A stretch of 64,000 nt of DNA from Pollenia angustigena (Eukaryota > Arthropoda > Insecta > Diptera > Polleniidae), in assembly GCA_930367215.1 (NCBI GenBank), contig OV884059.1, positions 146,566,511 to 146,630,510 on the forward strand, read 5' to 3'. Below are positions 45,333-57,330 of the stretch, piece by piece. The position numbers were made by a program, and so were the translations under genes. The notes beneath the pieces are model-generated. The model worked only from the letters and a program-made list of their open reading frames with translations, had not been told where the DNA came from and did not search any database. Every line of letters starts with the position of its first letter. Position 1 is the stretch's first letter.

Positions 45333-46150
45333 TAGTTAATTTGTATTCTTTTTCACCAACAAAATCTCCCCTTATTTGAGATTAGAACGCCAAATCTGGC
45401 AGCCCTTGTTATTAACACAATCGTAGAGATAGATTTTTTAACTGCTGAGTTTGGATTTTTTTTTTTCTCTTTTTCTGTTCATGTCGTCTTCTTTGATATA
45501 CATATGTACATCTATCATAGAAGTATGTACTATGTTTTTATAAATTTTGTTTATATTATTTTTTATTTGTTTATTCTCTTTTATTAAGTTGTTTATATTT
45601 AATGAAATGCAATACACTCCCGGCTTCATTATATATTTTTGATACGTTACATTGCAAATTCCTTCAAACTTTATTCAGTTAAAAAAATACTTAGTACATT
45701 TAAAACTTCATGTGCCTTATCAGTACGGTGACCATCCGTTGTGTATTATACAGAACAGTTCTTTAAAAATAATAACTTAAATGGGTAAACATTTGTATAT
45801 AATGCCTAATTTTTTTCTAAATAGAACACAAGGGCCCTGTTTTTCAAAACTACAAGTTACAAATCTACAAGTAAAATATATTTGAAACAATAACAAAAAT
45901 TGTAAAATTGTTGCTTTTTAAAGTATTTACTGGTAGTTTTGAGAAACAGGGTTAAGGTTTGAGAAAGTTTTTTTTTTAAATTAAGGAAATAAAAAACAAT
46001 ATAAAATGAAAATGCTCAAGCTCGAGGTCTGTTCTACTTATGTACATTTTTCTTTATTTGTTTTCGATATTTGATATTCTTTGAATATCCTCATTAGGGG
46101 AAAAAAGGAAATAAAAAACATTACCATGTACATATTAAAATTTGAAAAAA
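45333..46150. other. Intergenic AT-rich DNA
   Basis: No gene or defined repeat. Confidence 0.35.
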
Positions 46151-46345
46151 AAAACTTATATTTTCCATTTTCAAAAAAGCTGTCAGCAGAATTTCGAAGC
46201 CTGGGCTTTTATTTGTATATCCTTAGCTCACCCCGCGAAGCTCTAAGCTTGTCTGCAGGAAACCAAAGTCTCTGGCGGGAATCGAACACGCAACCCCGGC
46301 GCTGAAAGATTAGCTCACTACCAGCTAGCCTACCGGGGCACTCCC
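46150..46345 (-). mobile_element. tRNA-derived SINE
   Basis: On the minus strand, TAGCTGGTAGTGAG fits an internal A box and TGTTCGATTCCCGCC an internal B box of an RNA polymerase III promoter, about 35 bp apart. A CTTTCA loop and GC-rich flanking stems give a decayed tRNA-like head (46,260-46,340). An unrelated body follows (AGCTTCGCGGGGTGAGC) and then an A/T-rich tail. The head does not fold as a clean tRNA and lacks matching acceptor stems, so it is a SINE, not a tRNA gene. Confidence 0.65.
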
Positions 46346-46675
46346 CGGTATGGATTTTTGACAAATCTGGTAAACTAACTTCAAATTCATATTGTTGTTT
46401 ACTTGCTTGAAATCTAAAATGTTTGCAAACTAGAAATCAGAGTGCCAATTTCGAAACGGGCTTGACTTGGAAATAAACTCTTGGTTCCCTTATTACGGCA
46501 AAGTCAATGTTTGTATGTATATCATCTTGTACACAAAAAATGTTAAACTGTCCGTTAGTTGCAAGTTCCCATTCCAAGTGGATTTTATAGGTTTTTTTTT
46601 AAATCAAAAAAAAAAGTTAAAAATCCGTTAAGATATGCGTACTGTATTCAATGAAATAGATAAATTCTTATAAAT

Positions 46676-47215
46676 GGTGGTCCAAAGTGTGGTCCGATTA
46701 TAATTGTAAATAAAACAACAAATTTTTAGAGAATTTTCTTAATATTTTTTGTTATAATAGAAAGATCTATGACAGTTATGAACAAGTGAAACAAAATATC
46801 GGCCAAATGCTCTTCAAAGCTTCGGTGGCATACCTCTATCCTATGGTCTATATTTCCAATGACTGAGACATAATTGAGGTTTAATGTTGTTACAAGAATT
46901 CCGCTATCATCTCCTGATAGCTTGCAAGATATAACTGCTTGGCCGACCACATTTTCCCAGCCCATAAACCGCACCAAACAGTCACTCTTTGTGGATCAAT
47001 CGGCTTTTCAACAATAACTCTTGGATTTTCATTTGCCCAAATGCGGTAATTCTGCTTGTTAACGATCCACTAATGTGAAAATGTGCCTCGTCGCTGAAGA
47101 TGATATTCTTTGTAAAGTCACCATTCACTTCTGTCTGTTCAACCAACCATTCGCCGTATTGACGACGCAGTGATGTTCGTGAGATGTTTAATTTAGATAT
47201 TCAATGCAAACACCG
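46676..47215 (-). mobile_element. Tc1/mariner-type element relic, copy 2
   Basis: Minus strand encodes, in broken frames, ISRTSLRRQYGEWLVEQTEV, NIIFSDEAHFHISGSLTSR (first or second catalytic aspartate in FSDEAHF), ENPRVIVEKPIDPQRVTVWC and IDHRIEVCHRSFEEHLADIL. The 5' end and the middle are missing. Confidence 0.75.
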
Positions 47216-47655
47216 CTAAGTTAAAAAAATAAAAATTCTGTAAAAGCCGCCATTTTATTTGTTTTTTAATTCATTTATCAATTTCGTACAAAACTCCGTA
47301 AGTAACGCGCAATTTCTGGTTAATTCTCCTGCAAAACTCCATATGGCTTGACATTTCAATTTAAAAAAAAAACTGTTTAAATCGATTTCCTTAGAATTTT
47401 GGTTTTTTTTTTTTAAATAAACGAGGTCGACGGTTCTTCAGCCACACTATAATGATTTTAAAAATATGTTCAAGTAAAGTTATTCTTAAAACAACAACAA
47501 TGTATGTATGCATATGTTTGTAAGAATCCCGAATTAAAAAAAACAATTGTTGAAATTATAATTCAAAAGAAGATAAAACTCCACTTATGCTTTAAATGTT
47601 CTTTTTGGGTACTTCATTTTTCTAATTAGTAGACAAAAAAATACACTTTCAATAT
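47216..47655. other. Intergenic AT-rich DNA
   Basis: Nothing recognised before the array. Confidence 0.35.
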
Positions 47656-47667
47656 ACATTCATATAA
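47656..47667. repeat. Left 12-bp direct repeat flanking the 471-bp array
   Basis: ACATTCATATAA, identical to 52,346-52,357. Confidence 0.85.
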
Positions 47668-50600
47668 ACACTTGAAATTTATTGTTGATGGGATAAGCTA
47701 TTCCTATGCATTTCACTGGTTGCTTAGGCCAGATCATCAGGAAACTTCATCCATAAAGATTTTAGACAAACTAAAGATATTAAACCAAATAAAACTGTTA
47801 AACGTATAAGACTTATAGCAACAGTTTTACTTGTAACAATATCAAAGCTTGAACAAAATACATCAACAATAAAAAAGTGGGTTTATCTCATCTTACACTC
47901 CCCACTACAATTAGTTGAAATTCTCTCAACATTAATTGTAGTTGTAAGTAGGTTAAGAAAAACAAAATAAAAAACAAACAACAACTTACAAAAGATGTTG
48001 TCAATTAAGTGTTTTTTTTAGGCCGTGCACTTGCCTGTTCATTATCAAAAAGTAATTTCAATTTTTGGGAATACAAAATTTTAATTTCAAAAGATTTTGT
48101 TATTCGTGCTTAATTCCCAGTTTTTATTCTTGATAAAAACACTTGAAATTTATTGTTGATGGGATAAGCTATTCCTATGCATTTCACTGGTTGCTTAGGC
48201 CAGATCATCAGGAAACTTCATCCATAAAGATTTTAGACAAACTAAAGATATTAAACCAAATAAAACTGTTAAACGTATAAGACTTATAGCAACAGTTTTA
48301 CTTGTAACAATATCAAAGCTTGAACAAAATACATCAACAATAAAAAAGTGGGTTTATCTCATCTTACACTCCCCACTACAATTAGTTGAAATTCTCTCAA
48401 CATTAATTGTAGTTGTAAGTAGGTTAAGAAAAACAAAATAAAAAACAAACAACAACTTACAAAAGATGTTGTCAATTAAGTGTTTTTTTTAGGCCGTGCA
48501 CTTGCCTGTTCATTATCAAAAAGTAATTTCAATTTTTGGGAATACAAAATTTTAATTTCAAAAGATTTTGTTATTCGTGCTTAATTCCCAGTTTTTATTC
48601 TTGATAAAAACACTTGAAATTTATTGTTGATGGGATAAGCTATTCCTATGCATTTCACTGGTTGCTTAGGCCAGATCATCAGGAAACTTCATCCATAAAG
48701 ATTTTAGACAAACTAAAGATATTAAACCAAATAAAACTGTTAAACGTATAAGACTTATAGCAACAGTTTTACTTGTAACAATATCAAAGCTTGAACAAAA
48801 TACATCAACAATAAAAAAGTGGGTTTATCTCATCTTACACTCCCCACTACAATTAGTTGAAATTCTCTCAACATTAATTGTAGTTGTAAGTAGGTTAAGA
48901 AAAACAAAATAAAAAACAAACAACAACTTACAAAAGATGTTGTCAATTAAGTGTTTTTTTTAGGCCGTGCACTTGCCTGTTCATTATCAAAAAGTAATTT
49001 CAATTTTTGGGAATACAAAATTTTAATTTCAAAAGATTTTGTTATTCGTGCTTAATTCCCAGTTTTTATTCTTGATAAAAACACTTGAAATTTATTGTTG
49101 ATGGGATAAGCTATTCCTATGCATTTCACTGGTTGCTTAGGCCAGATCATCAGGAAACTTCATCCATAAAGATTTTAGACAAACTAAAGATATTAAACCA
49201 AATAAAACTGTTAAACGTATAAGACTTATAGCAACAGTTTTACTTGTAACAATATCAAAGCTTGAACAAAATACATCAACAATAAAAAAGTGGGTTTATC
49301 TCATCTTACACTCCCCACTACAATTAGTTGAAATTCTCTCAACATTAATTGTAGTTGTAAGTAGGTTAAGAAAAACAAAATAAAAAACAAACAACAACTT
49401 ACAAAAGATGTTGTCAATTAAGTGTTTTTTTTAGGCCGTGCACTTGCCTGTTCATTATCAAAAAGTAATTTCAATTTTTGGGAATACAAAATTTTAATTT
49501 CAAAAGATTTTGTTATTCGTGCTTAATTCCCAGTTTTTATTCTTGATAAAAACACTTGAAATTTATTGTTGATGGGATAAGCTATTCCTATGCATTTCAC
49601 TGGTTGCTTAGGCCAGATCATCAGGAAACTTCATCCATAAAGATTTTAGACAAACTAAAGATATTAAACCAAATAAAACTGTTAAACGTATAAGACTTAT
49701 AGCAACAGTTTTACTTGTAACAATATCAAAGCTTGAACAAAATACATCAACAATAAAAAAGTGGGTTTATCTCATCTTACACTCCCCACTACAATTAGTT
49801 GAAATTCTCTCAACATTAATTGATGATCTGGCCTAAGCAACCAGTGAAATGCATAGGAATAGCTTATCCCATCAACAATAAATTTCAAGTGTTTTTATCA
49901 AGAATAAAAACTGGGAATTAAGCACGAATAACAAAATCTTTTGAAATTAAAATTTTGTATTCCCAAAAATTGAAATTACTTTTTGATAATGAACAGGCAA
50001 GTGCACGGCCTAAAAAAAAAACACTTAATTGACAACATCTTTTGTAAGTTGTTGTTTGTTTTTTATTTTGTTTTTCTTAACCTACTTACAACTACAATTA
50101 ATGTTGAGAGAATTTCAACTAATTGTAGTGGGGAGTGTAAGATGAGATAAACCCACTTTTTTATTGTTGATGTATTTTGTTCAAGCTTTGATATTGTTAC
50201 AAGTAAAACTGTTGCTATAAGTCTTATACGTTTAACAGTTTTATTTGGTTTAATATCTTTAGTTTGTCTAAAATCTTTATGGATGAAGTTTCCTGATGAT
50301 CTGGCCTAAGCAACCAGTGAAATGCATAGGAATAGCTTATCCCATCAACAATAAATTTCAAGTGTTTTTATCAAGAATAAAAACTGGGAATTAAGCACGA
50401 ATAACAAAATCTTTTGAAATTAAAATTTTGTATTCCCAAAAATTGAAATTACTTTTTGATAATGAACAGGCAAGTGCACGGCCTAAAAAAAACACTTAAT
50501 TGACAACATCTTTTGTAAGTTGTTGTTTGTTTTTTATTTTGTTTTTCTTAACCTACTTACAACTACAATTAATGTTGAGAGAATTTCAACTAATTGTAGT

Positions 50601-52345
50601 GGGGAGTGTAAGATGAGATAAACCCACTTTTTTATTGTTGATGTATTTTGTTCAAGCTTTGATATTGTTACAAGTAAAACTGTTGCTATAAGTCTTATAC
50701 GTTTAACAGTTTTATTTGGTTTAATATCTTTAGTTTGTCTAAAATCTTTATGGATGAAGTTTCCTGATGATCTGGCCTAAGCAACCAGTGAAATGCATAG
50801 GAATAGCTTATCCCATCAACAATAAATTTCAAGTGTTTTTATCAAGAATAAAAACTGGGAATTAAGCACGAATAACAAAATCTTTTGAAATTAAAATTTT
50901 GTATTCCCAAAAATTGAAATTACTTTTTGATAATGAACAGGCAAGTGCACGGCCTAAAAAAAACACTTAATTGACAACATCTTTTGTAAGTTGTTGTTTG
51001 TTTTTTATTTTGTTTTTCTTAACCTACTTACAACTACAATTAATGTTGAGAGAATTTCAACTAATTGTAGTGGGGAGTGTAAGATGAGATAAACCCACTT
51101 TTTTATTGTTGATGTATTTTGTTCAAGCTTTGATATTGTTACAAGTAAAACTGTTGCTATAAGTCTTATACGTTTAACAGTTTTATTTGGTTTAATATCT
51201 TTAGTTTGTCTAAAATCTTTATGGATGAAGTTTCCTGATGATCTGGCCTAAGCAACCAGTGAAATGCATAGGAATAGCTTATCCCATCAACAATAAATTT
51301 CAAGTGTTTTTATCAAGAATAAAAACTGGGAATTAAGCACGAATAACAAAATCTTTTGAAATTAAAATTTTGTATTCCCAAAAATTGAAATTACTTTTTG
51401 ATAATGAACAGGCAAGTGCACGGCCTAAAAAAAACACTTAATTGACAACATCTTTTGTAAGTTGTTGTTTGTTTTTTATTTTGTTTTTCTTAACCTACTT
51501 ACAACTACAATTAATGTTGAGAGAATTTCAACTAATTGTAGTGGGGAGTGTAAGATGAGATAAACCCACTTTTTTATTGTTGATGTATTTTGTTCAAGCT
51601 TTGATATTGTTACAAGTAAAACTGTTGCTATAAGTCTTATACGTTTAACAGTTTTATTTGGTTTAATATCTTTAGTTTGTCTAAAATCTTTATGGATGAA
51701 GTTTCCTGATGATCTGGCCTAAGCAACCAGTGAAATGCATAGGAATAGCTTATCCCATCAACAATAAATTTCAAGTGTTTTTATCAAGAATAAAAACTGG
51801 GAATTAAGCACGAATAACAAAATCTTTTGAAATTAAAATTTTGTATTCCCAAAAATTGAAATTACTTTTGGATAATGAACAGGCAAGTGCACGGCCTAAA
51901 AAAAACACTTAATTGACAACATCTTTTGTAAGTTGTTGTTTGTTTTTTATTTTGTTTTTCTTAACCTACTTACAACTACAATTAATGTTGAGAGAATTTC
52001 AACTAATTGTAGTGGGGAGTGTAAGATGAGATAAACCCACTTTTTTATTGTTGATGTATTTTGTTCAAGCTTTGATATTGTTACAAGTAAAACTGTTGCT
52101 ATAAGTCTTATACGTTTAACAGTTTTATTTGGTTTAATATCTTTAGTTTGTCTAAAATCTTTATGGATGAAGTTTCCTGATGATCTGGCCTAAGCAACCA
52201 GTGAAATGCATAGGAATAGCTTATCCCATCAACAATAAATTTCAAGTGTTTTTATCAAGAATAAAAACTGGGAATTAAGCACGAATAACAAAATCTTTTG
52301 AAATTAAAATTTTGTATTCCCAAAAATTGAAATTACTTTTTGATA
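47668..52345. repeat. Inverted tandem array of a 471-bp unit, about 10 copies
   Basis: The marker CACTTGAAATTTATTGTTGA starts at 47,669, 48,140, 48,611, 49,082 and 49,553 (period exactly 471). After about 49,822 its inverse TAAATTTCAAGTG ends at 49,891, 50,364, 50,835, 51,306, 51,777 and 52,248. Forward units cover about 4.6 copies and inverted ones about 5.4. Units are almost identical; I see only an A-run change (9 versus 7) near 50,010 and one T-to-G at about 51,870. No open frame or RNA promoter is apparent. A 12-bp direct repeat flanks the block. Confidence 0.95.
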
Positions 52346-52357
52346 ACATTCATATAA
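52346..52357. repeat. Right 12-bp direct repeat flanking the 471-bp array
   Basis: ACATTCATATAA, identical to 47,656-47,667. Confidence 0.85.
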
Positions 52358-53044
52358 TATTTACCGTGTTTGCATTTTTATATATTTAAATATTTTGGAT
52401 TCGAACATGTGGTGCCGGAAGCCAGGCACTTTAAATCTCAATGTTAGTAATTTTTCACAAAACCTGATAAGTTTGTTACTGTAAAACAATAACATGTATT
52501 AATACTAGAGTTGTCAACCGATTAAGAATAATTCGATTAATCGATCAAACAAACCCAAACTCTTGTTCGAATAATTTCAAAATGGCGATTTTCGAATAAC
52601 GAACAAATCGATTAATTAATGTCGATTAATCGAACAATTTTTTTAATAAAAAAAAAAAAAAATTCTAAGCTTTTATAGAATTTGATTTATTCTCATACGT
52701 TTTTAGTGATTTTATACAAAATGTAGGAAAGTTAAAAAATATTGTAGCCATAGCCCTGACTGTAACTACCCTACAAGAAATGGATGACCAAAACTAAAAA
52801 AAAAAAATTTTACTAACACACTTGCAACAATTTTACATTAGTTGTACCACTCTAACATATATGTTAGAGTAGAACAACTGAAAACAACACAAAAATTCCA
52901 ATTTTTTTTTAATTTTTGTTATACATACGCTTTACTGGCTAATATTTGTGAAAATTTGTGAATTGTTTAAATTAAATACTGCAAAATATTTTAATAATTA
53001 TTAAAATAAATAAAGAAAATCCAAAGGATTTGGGTAAGTAAGTT

Positions 53045-53486
53045 ATAAAAATGCGAAAAAGAAAAACGCGAAGCTGAAGATGCGGAAAAGCCTAAATAAA
53101 ATTTGGATGAAGCCAAAAAGACTCATATCCGAAGATCCCAGTTGGCCAGCTGCATATTTGAATGTGTCGAAAATTAACAGAAACGTTAAAATCTATCGTT
53201 TAAGACTTCAAGGCAAAGGTTTAATTTTTTATTTACATTACGGATTTTTACAATGTTTGGTACACTAAAACCTGTGCCAGAAGGCAAATCGGTAAGTTTC
53301 GTTTCGTGAACAATATTGTAGAAACTCATTTATTTGTATTATACACCAGGTGGACACGAATTGCATGTAGATTACTGGGAATTAATTGGTTTGGCTCCTG
53401 CTGGCGGTGCTGAAAGTATTCTCAATGAAGAGGCTCATCCCGATGTTCAGTTGGATAATCGTCATATTATGATTAGAGGCGAAAAC
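53045..53486 (+). pseudogene. Asparaginyl-tRNA synthetase fragment
   Basis: Pieces in several frames match cytosolic AsnRS (class II, charges tRNA-Asn): KREAEDAEKPK, NLDEAKKTHI, LQGKGLIF, FLQCL, GTLKPVPEGKS, then PGGHELHVDYWELIGLAPAG followed by GAESILNEEAHPDVQLDNRH and IMIRGEN. This is the N-terminal extension and the OB-fold anticodon-binding domain; the catalytic domain is absent. There are an early stop and frame shifts. After GKS lies a 58-bp segment with a GTAAGT donor exactly where the coding sequence is interrupted, so the copy comes from DNA, not from processed mRNA. Confidence 0.85.
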
Positions 53487-53868
53487 ATTTTTCCGTGTTA
53501 ATTCTTCCACCTGCAGTGAATGGTGTAAACGCATACGTACAGCAGTCATCTTGATTTGGTTGCATTGTAAGGAACCAAAGTTGGTTATACGATATTCAGA
53601 GGTGTGTTATCACGAAAATTTGTTTTTAAATAAAATTAAGTCGTCTTTTGTTTGTATCTTACAGTATTTTGCAAATTGTAGCGAAAAACACAAATCTAGC
53701 ACTTCTTGATCGCACAGTGACCTCTTTAGTGTGTGCTCTATACAATTGTGGGGAATCAGACACTCTTTATGGTTTAACAAATTGTCTAAAAAGCTTTTAG
53801 TAAAAACTAAACACGGCAAACGTTTCGAATGGATACAATATATAGCAGAATTGTACAATGATATTTAA
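53485..53868 (+). pseudogene. SMG1-like kinase fragment
   Basis: Directly after the AsnRS piece the frame reads TFFRVNSSTCSEWCKRIRTA, HCKEPKLVIRYSE, then a GTGTGT donor and CTTACAG acceptor (53,602-53,664), then LLDRTVTSLVCALYNCGESD, TLYGLTNCLK and, after stops and a shift, KRFEWIQYIAELYND. The pattern TCxxWxxRIR ... P..V.R ... ALC/ALY resembles the helical (HEAT/FAT) portion of SMG1, the nonsense-mediated-decay kinase. Identity is by motif memory only. Two in-frame stops mean no product. Confidence 0.5.
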
Positions 53869-54028
53869 AAACAGTTAAATGGTGTTTGATCTAGCCAAAC
53901 GTTTTGCAAAAACCAATAACTTTTTAATAAAACTATTGGTTACGAGCAACCTCTAATATTTAATAAAAAAACTGTTATCATCTTACGTTTATGAAAGGAG
54001 GAATAATTGTTACGGTCCCTGTTTTATT

Positions 54029-54280
54029 AAGCTTTTGCAATATTCCCATTCTTTAAATATTTCACTTGGTTTTTGCTTAAGCCAACCTTTGGTTAAAATT
54101 TATGCTATAGATGTAAACATACACTTAGGAATGATTCTAATGAAACTACAAGATATTCTGGTAGTGTATAGGATCATTCCTTAGTATATGTACTTATCTA
54201 TAGCATCAATGTTAACCAAAGGTTGACTTAAGCAAAAACCAAGTGAAATATTGAAGTTGGGACTATTGCAAAAAAGCTTT
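54029..54280. mobile_element. 252-bp foldback MITE
   Basis: AAGCTTTTGCAATA with CAACCTTTGGTTAA and its inverse TTAACCAAAGGTTG, ending TATTGCAAAAAAGCTT. Arms about 110 bp. Confidence 0.8.
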
Positions 54281-54460
54281 ATAAAATTTAAATTACCTCA
54301 TAGGACAAAAAATAATTATTTATTTATTTAATTTATTGTGTAAAACGAACAAATATTGAATTTTATTTTAAATAAAAAACAAAAATATGTATGAGAATTT
54401 AATAAAATTAATCGTGTTTTATTTAAGCTAAAAAGTACTTCAACAGTGACGAATATATGC

Positions 54461-54553
54461 ATCAGTACTGACTAGTCAGCTGTGACCGGTATATACATCA
54501 GTACTGACTAGTCAGCTGTGTCCGGTTTATACATCAGTACTGATATGTAAAGA
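54461..54553 (+). repeat. 36-bp tandem repeat, 2.4 copies
   Basis: CATCAGTACTGACTAGTCAG repeats at a 36-bp period, followed by CTGTG(A/T)CCGGT. Confidence 0.85.
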
Positions 54554-55418
54554 GTATAAGAGTAAACAGCTCAGATATATGTTTTATCTACCACAAAATT
54601 CATAGGTTAAAGAAGGATGCAAAATCACACGTACACAAAAGTTTGTCATTTTTTTCACGTTGGCCTTAAGAAAATGATAGAAACTTTGTTCTACGCGATG
54701 ACCGATATCTGTATCAGCAATGTCGGTCATATGATAGGTCAAATGACCGTCACTATTCTTGTAGGGTAATTTCAATGTTTATTAAGCAAAAACCCTGTTG
54801 AGTACTCATAGTATTCCAAAAATGTATTTTATGTTCTTATAGAACAAATCTTTGACAAACAATTGTATAAACTGTTTTCTTTTTAACTCAAACGTGTGAA
54901 ATAGAATAGAAATAAACAAAACGCTAAAAAATTAAAGAATTGATTTACATATCGTCGTTCCGGAGTTATCTTGTCGTATATCACAAAATCGAAAAAAATG
55001 AGATAAGACCGTTTCCTGCGGTAAATTTAACAGATCTATCGATATGCGCAATCCTCACGTCTCTATCTCTTATGGTTAATGAGATATTACGAACCCATTT
55101 TGTTGTATATCCACGTTTGCGAAAAAATTAATGCGTTATAATACCGTATGTAGCATAATTGTGGATATACGACAAAAATCGTATGAAAACTTTCAATTAA
55201 AAAAATCTTGCGTTATCTTGTTGTATGTGAACAAAGTATATTAGACAAGTTACAAAAAAGAGACTATCTTATTAATATTGCTGTTATTTTAACATTTTTC
55301 GTTTTATATGTAAAGATATTTTTCGGACGTAGTACACAACGGCTATTTATATTGATGGAATTATTGCTATAATGCTTAAATTCATTTTATTGTTAAGCAA
55401 TTAAAGTTTAATTATTCA

Positions 55419-56213
55419 GGGTGGCCCAACCATAATGCACATTGTTAATTGTAAATAAAACAAAAAGTTTTTAGAGAATTCTCTAAATATTTTTTATTAT
55501 TATAGAAGGATCTATGACAAATATGTGTGAGAAGCTCGTCTTGGCTTCGGTTGCATACCTCTGTCCTATGGTCCATATTTTCAATGGCTCTGAGACATTA
55601 TTGAGGTTCAATGTAGTTAATGTGTCAAATTATCTAATCCTAATTGAATTGTTCTTGGCTTATTGACGTACACTTTTTATTTTTAATATTACCAAAGAAA
55701 GAAGGCCAACGGTTTCAAATCATATGATCGTGACGTCCAATTAACATGGCCATTCTTTTAGAACTTCTTATCGTCCAGGTACATATCCTCCATTTCTGAC
55801 AAAAAGAAATCCGTTATCAGCTCGCGATAGCGAACACCATACCTCATTTTCGAAAAAGTAAGGCCCGATGATGCCGCCTGGCCATAAACCGCACCAAGCA
55901 TGCATGCACAGGCGTTTTCATATTTCCTACAGAGCTGGTTTGCTAAAATTGGTGCACAATTATCCCGATTGTGGACACATTTGATCGATTATGCTGCCCA
56001 AAAAAAATCAAGATGTGCACAAAATGTTTTTTTTATTTGACCGCCCATTTTCGTAAAAGGCTTCAGCAATCTTAGCTCGCTGCTCAATGCTGCACCTCTC
56101 CATGCATGAATTTGGCACTGATACCAAGAAATGTCAAATTAAGTTGGACAAAAATTTGACGTTACGGTGTGACTCACAGTTAACCTCGTGCATTATGGTA
56201 AGACCACATTTAA
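55419..56213 (-). mobile_element. Tc1/mariner-type element relic, copy 3
   Basis: Left GGTGGCCCAACCATAATGCAC, right TGCATTATGGTAAGACCAC. The minus strand shows ENMDHRTEVCNRSQDELLTH near the C-terminus and GNMKTPVHAC near the N-terminus, in several frames with stops. About 795 bp, so internally deleted. Confidence 0.75.
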
Positions 56214-56260
56214 GTAATAATAAACCTTAAAATTATTCATACATAAGGAAATTCGATAAT

Positions 56261-56925
56261 CACCCCTATCGTGAATAACAAGTGGAATTTTTGTTCCCAT
56301 AAAATTTTCATTCCCCTCGAAGGGAAAAAAGCAATCGTGAATTTCATATGAAAAATTTTCCACTCTATCAGTTCCAATGAATGTAAAAAAAGAAGAAAGA
56401 TTAACAAAATTAAAAAATCAATGAAATTTTTGTTCAAAATATACAAGTATAAATTTTAAAGAAAAGTTGAAATAAAAAAGCAAAATATTTAGTACTGGAG
56501 GGATAGTATGATTACAACGTTAGTTTTTTGCACTTTTTAAATTTAATGTAGTAAAATATTTTCCAAAATTCTGTCACCAAGTCAAGCGAAAGCTTCACAA
56601 ATCCGCAGGCAATCGACCTGTTGTTTTGCATTTTGTTGAGCAATATATGGGTTTGTGCCTTATTAACTTTATTAACCCTTAATAATCGATTTATAGGAGG
56701 AGTCACTTACATACGTGTTCTGTTCCCTAGCAAAAATAAAGTGAGAAAATCTAAGGGAAATGTGAACAAATTACTAGGGAAAACATTTCTCACGATAAGG
56801 GGAATTTTTTCCCGTGAACATTTTTTCACGTTATTATTTTCCTTTGAATTACATTTTTTCATGGGAGTTGTTCATGATCGCAAAGGGGAAAAATCACGAG
56901 GGAAAAATTATTCACGATAGGGGTG
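56261..56925. mobile_element. 665-bp TIR element
   Basis: Perfect 18-bp TIRs CACCCCTATCGTGAATAA / TTATTCACGATAGGGGTG. Many internal TTCACGATA/GGGAAAA motifs in both orientations. A 99-codon frame inside looks incidental. Related fragments near 4,560-4,670. Confidence 0.8.
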
Positions 56926-57330
56926 AATATAAAAACTATAACTATACGTAAATACATTTGTCACTTTCATAAATTTTCGTTTCGAAAATTATTATAACTT
57001 AATTTTCAATATTGGTTAAACACGTGAATGTAGGTTTTTAATAACTTATTTTGACTTATATCATACAAACTAAAAAATATATCGCAAAAAGTGGCGTATA
57101 CGACAAAATTGAAAATTTTTTTCGGACGTGACAATCGCTATAACTTGAAAATTTATTTCCATGACTTTGGATATTTTTACATAAATCGATAAAGAACTTC
57201 AAACACAATATCTGACAAAAATATTGGACGACTTTTTTTCACGTACATTTTTGCGTATAAAAATTTGAACCTTAAGATTCGATTTCCTAAAAAAAAATTT
57301 TTGTGATATACGGCACGACGATATGTACAT

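Larger units (their letters stand above)
54948..57330. mobile_element. Possible 2.4-kb TIR element hosting two others
   Basis: ACATATCGTCGT(T/G)CC and TCGTATATCACAAAA occur at left and inverted near 57,299-57,328. Contains the elements at 55,419 and 56,261. The superfamily and target duplication are unclear. Confidence 0.4.

Noticed and set aside
46260..46340. Functional tRNA gene on the minus strand
   Set aside because: A and B boxes are present, but the acceptor and T stems do not pair well and a SINE-like body follows.
47668..52345. CRISPR-like or gene-coding tandem array
   Set aside because: Units are 471 bp with no spacers, change orientation once and contain no open frame; the host is a eukaryote.
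56621..56920. 99-codon plus-strand frame
   Set aside because: Lies across the repeats of a TIR element and has low complexity.
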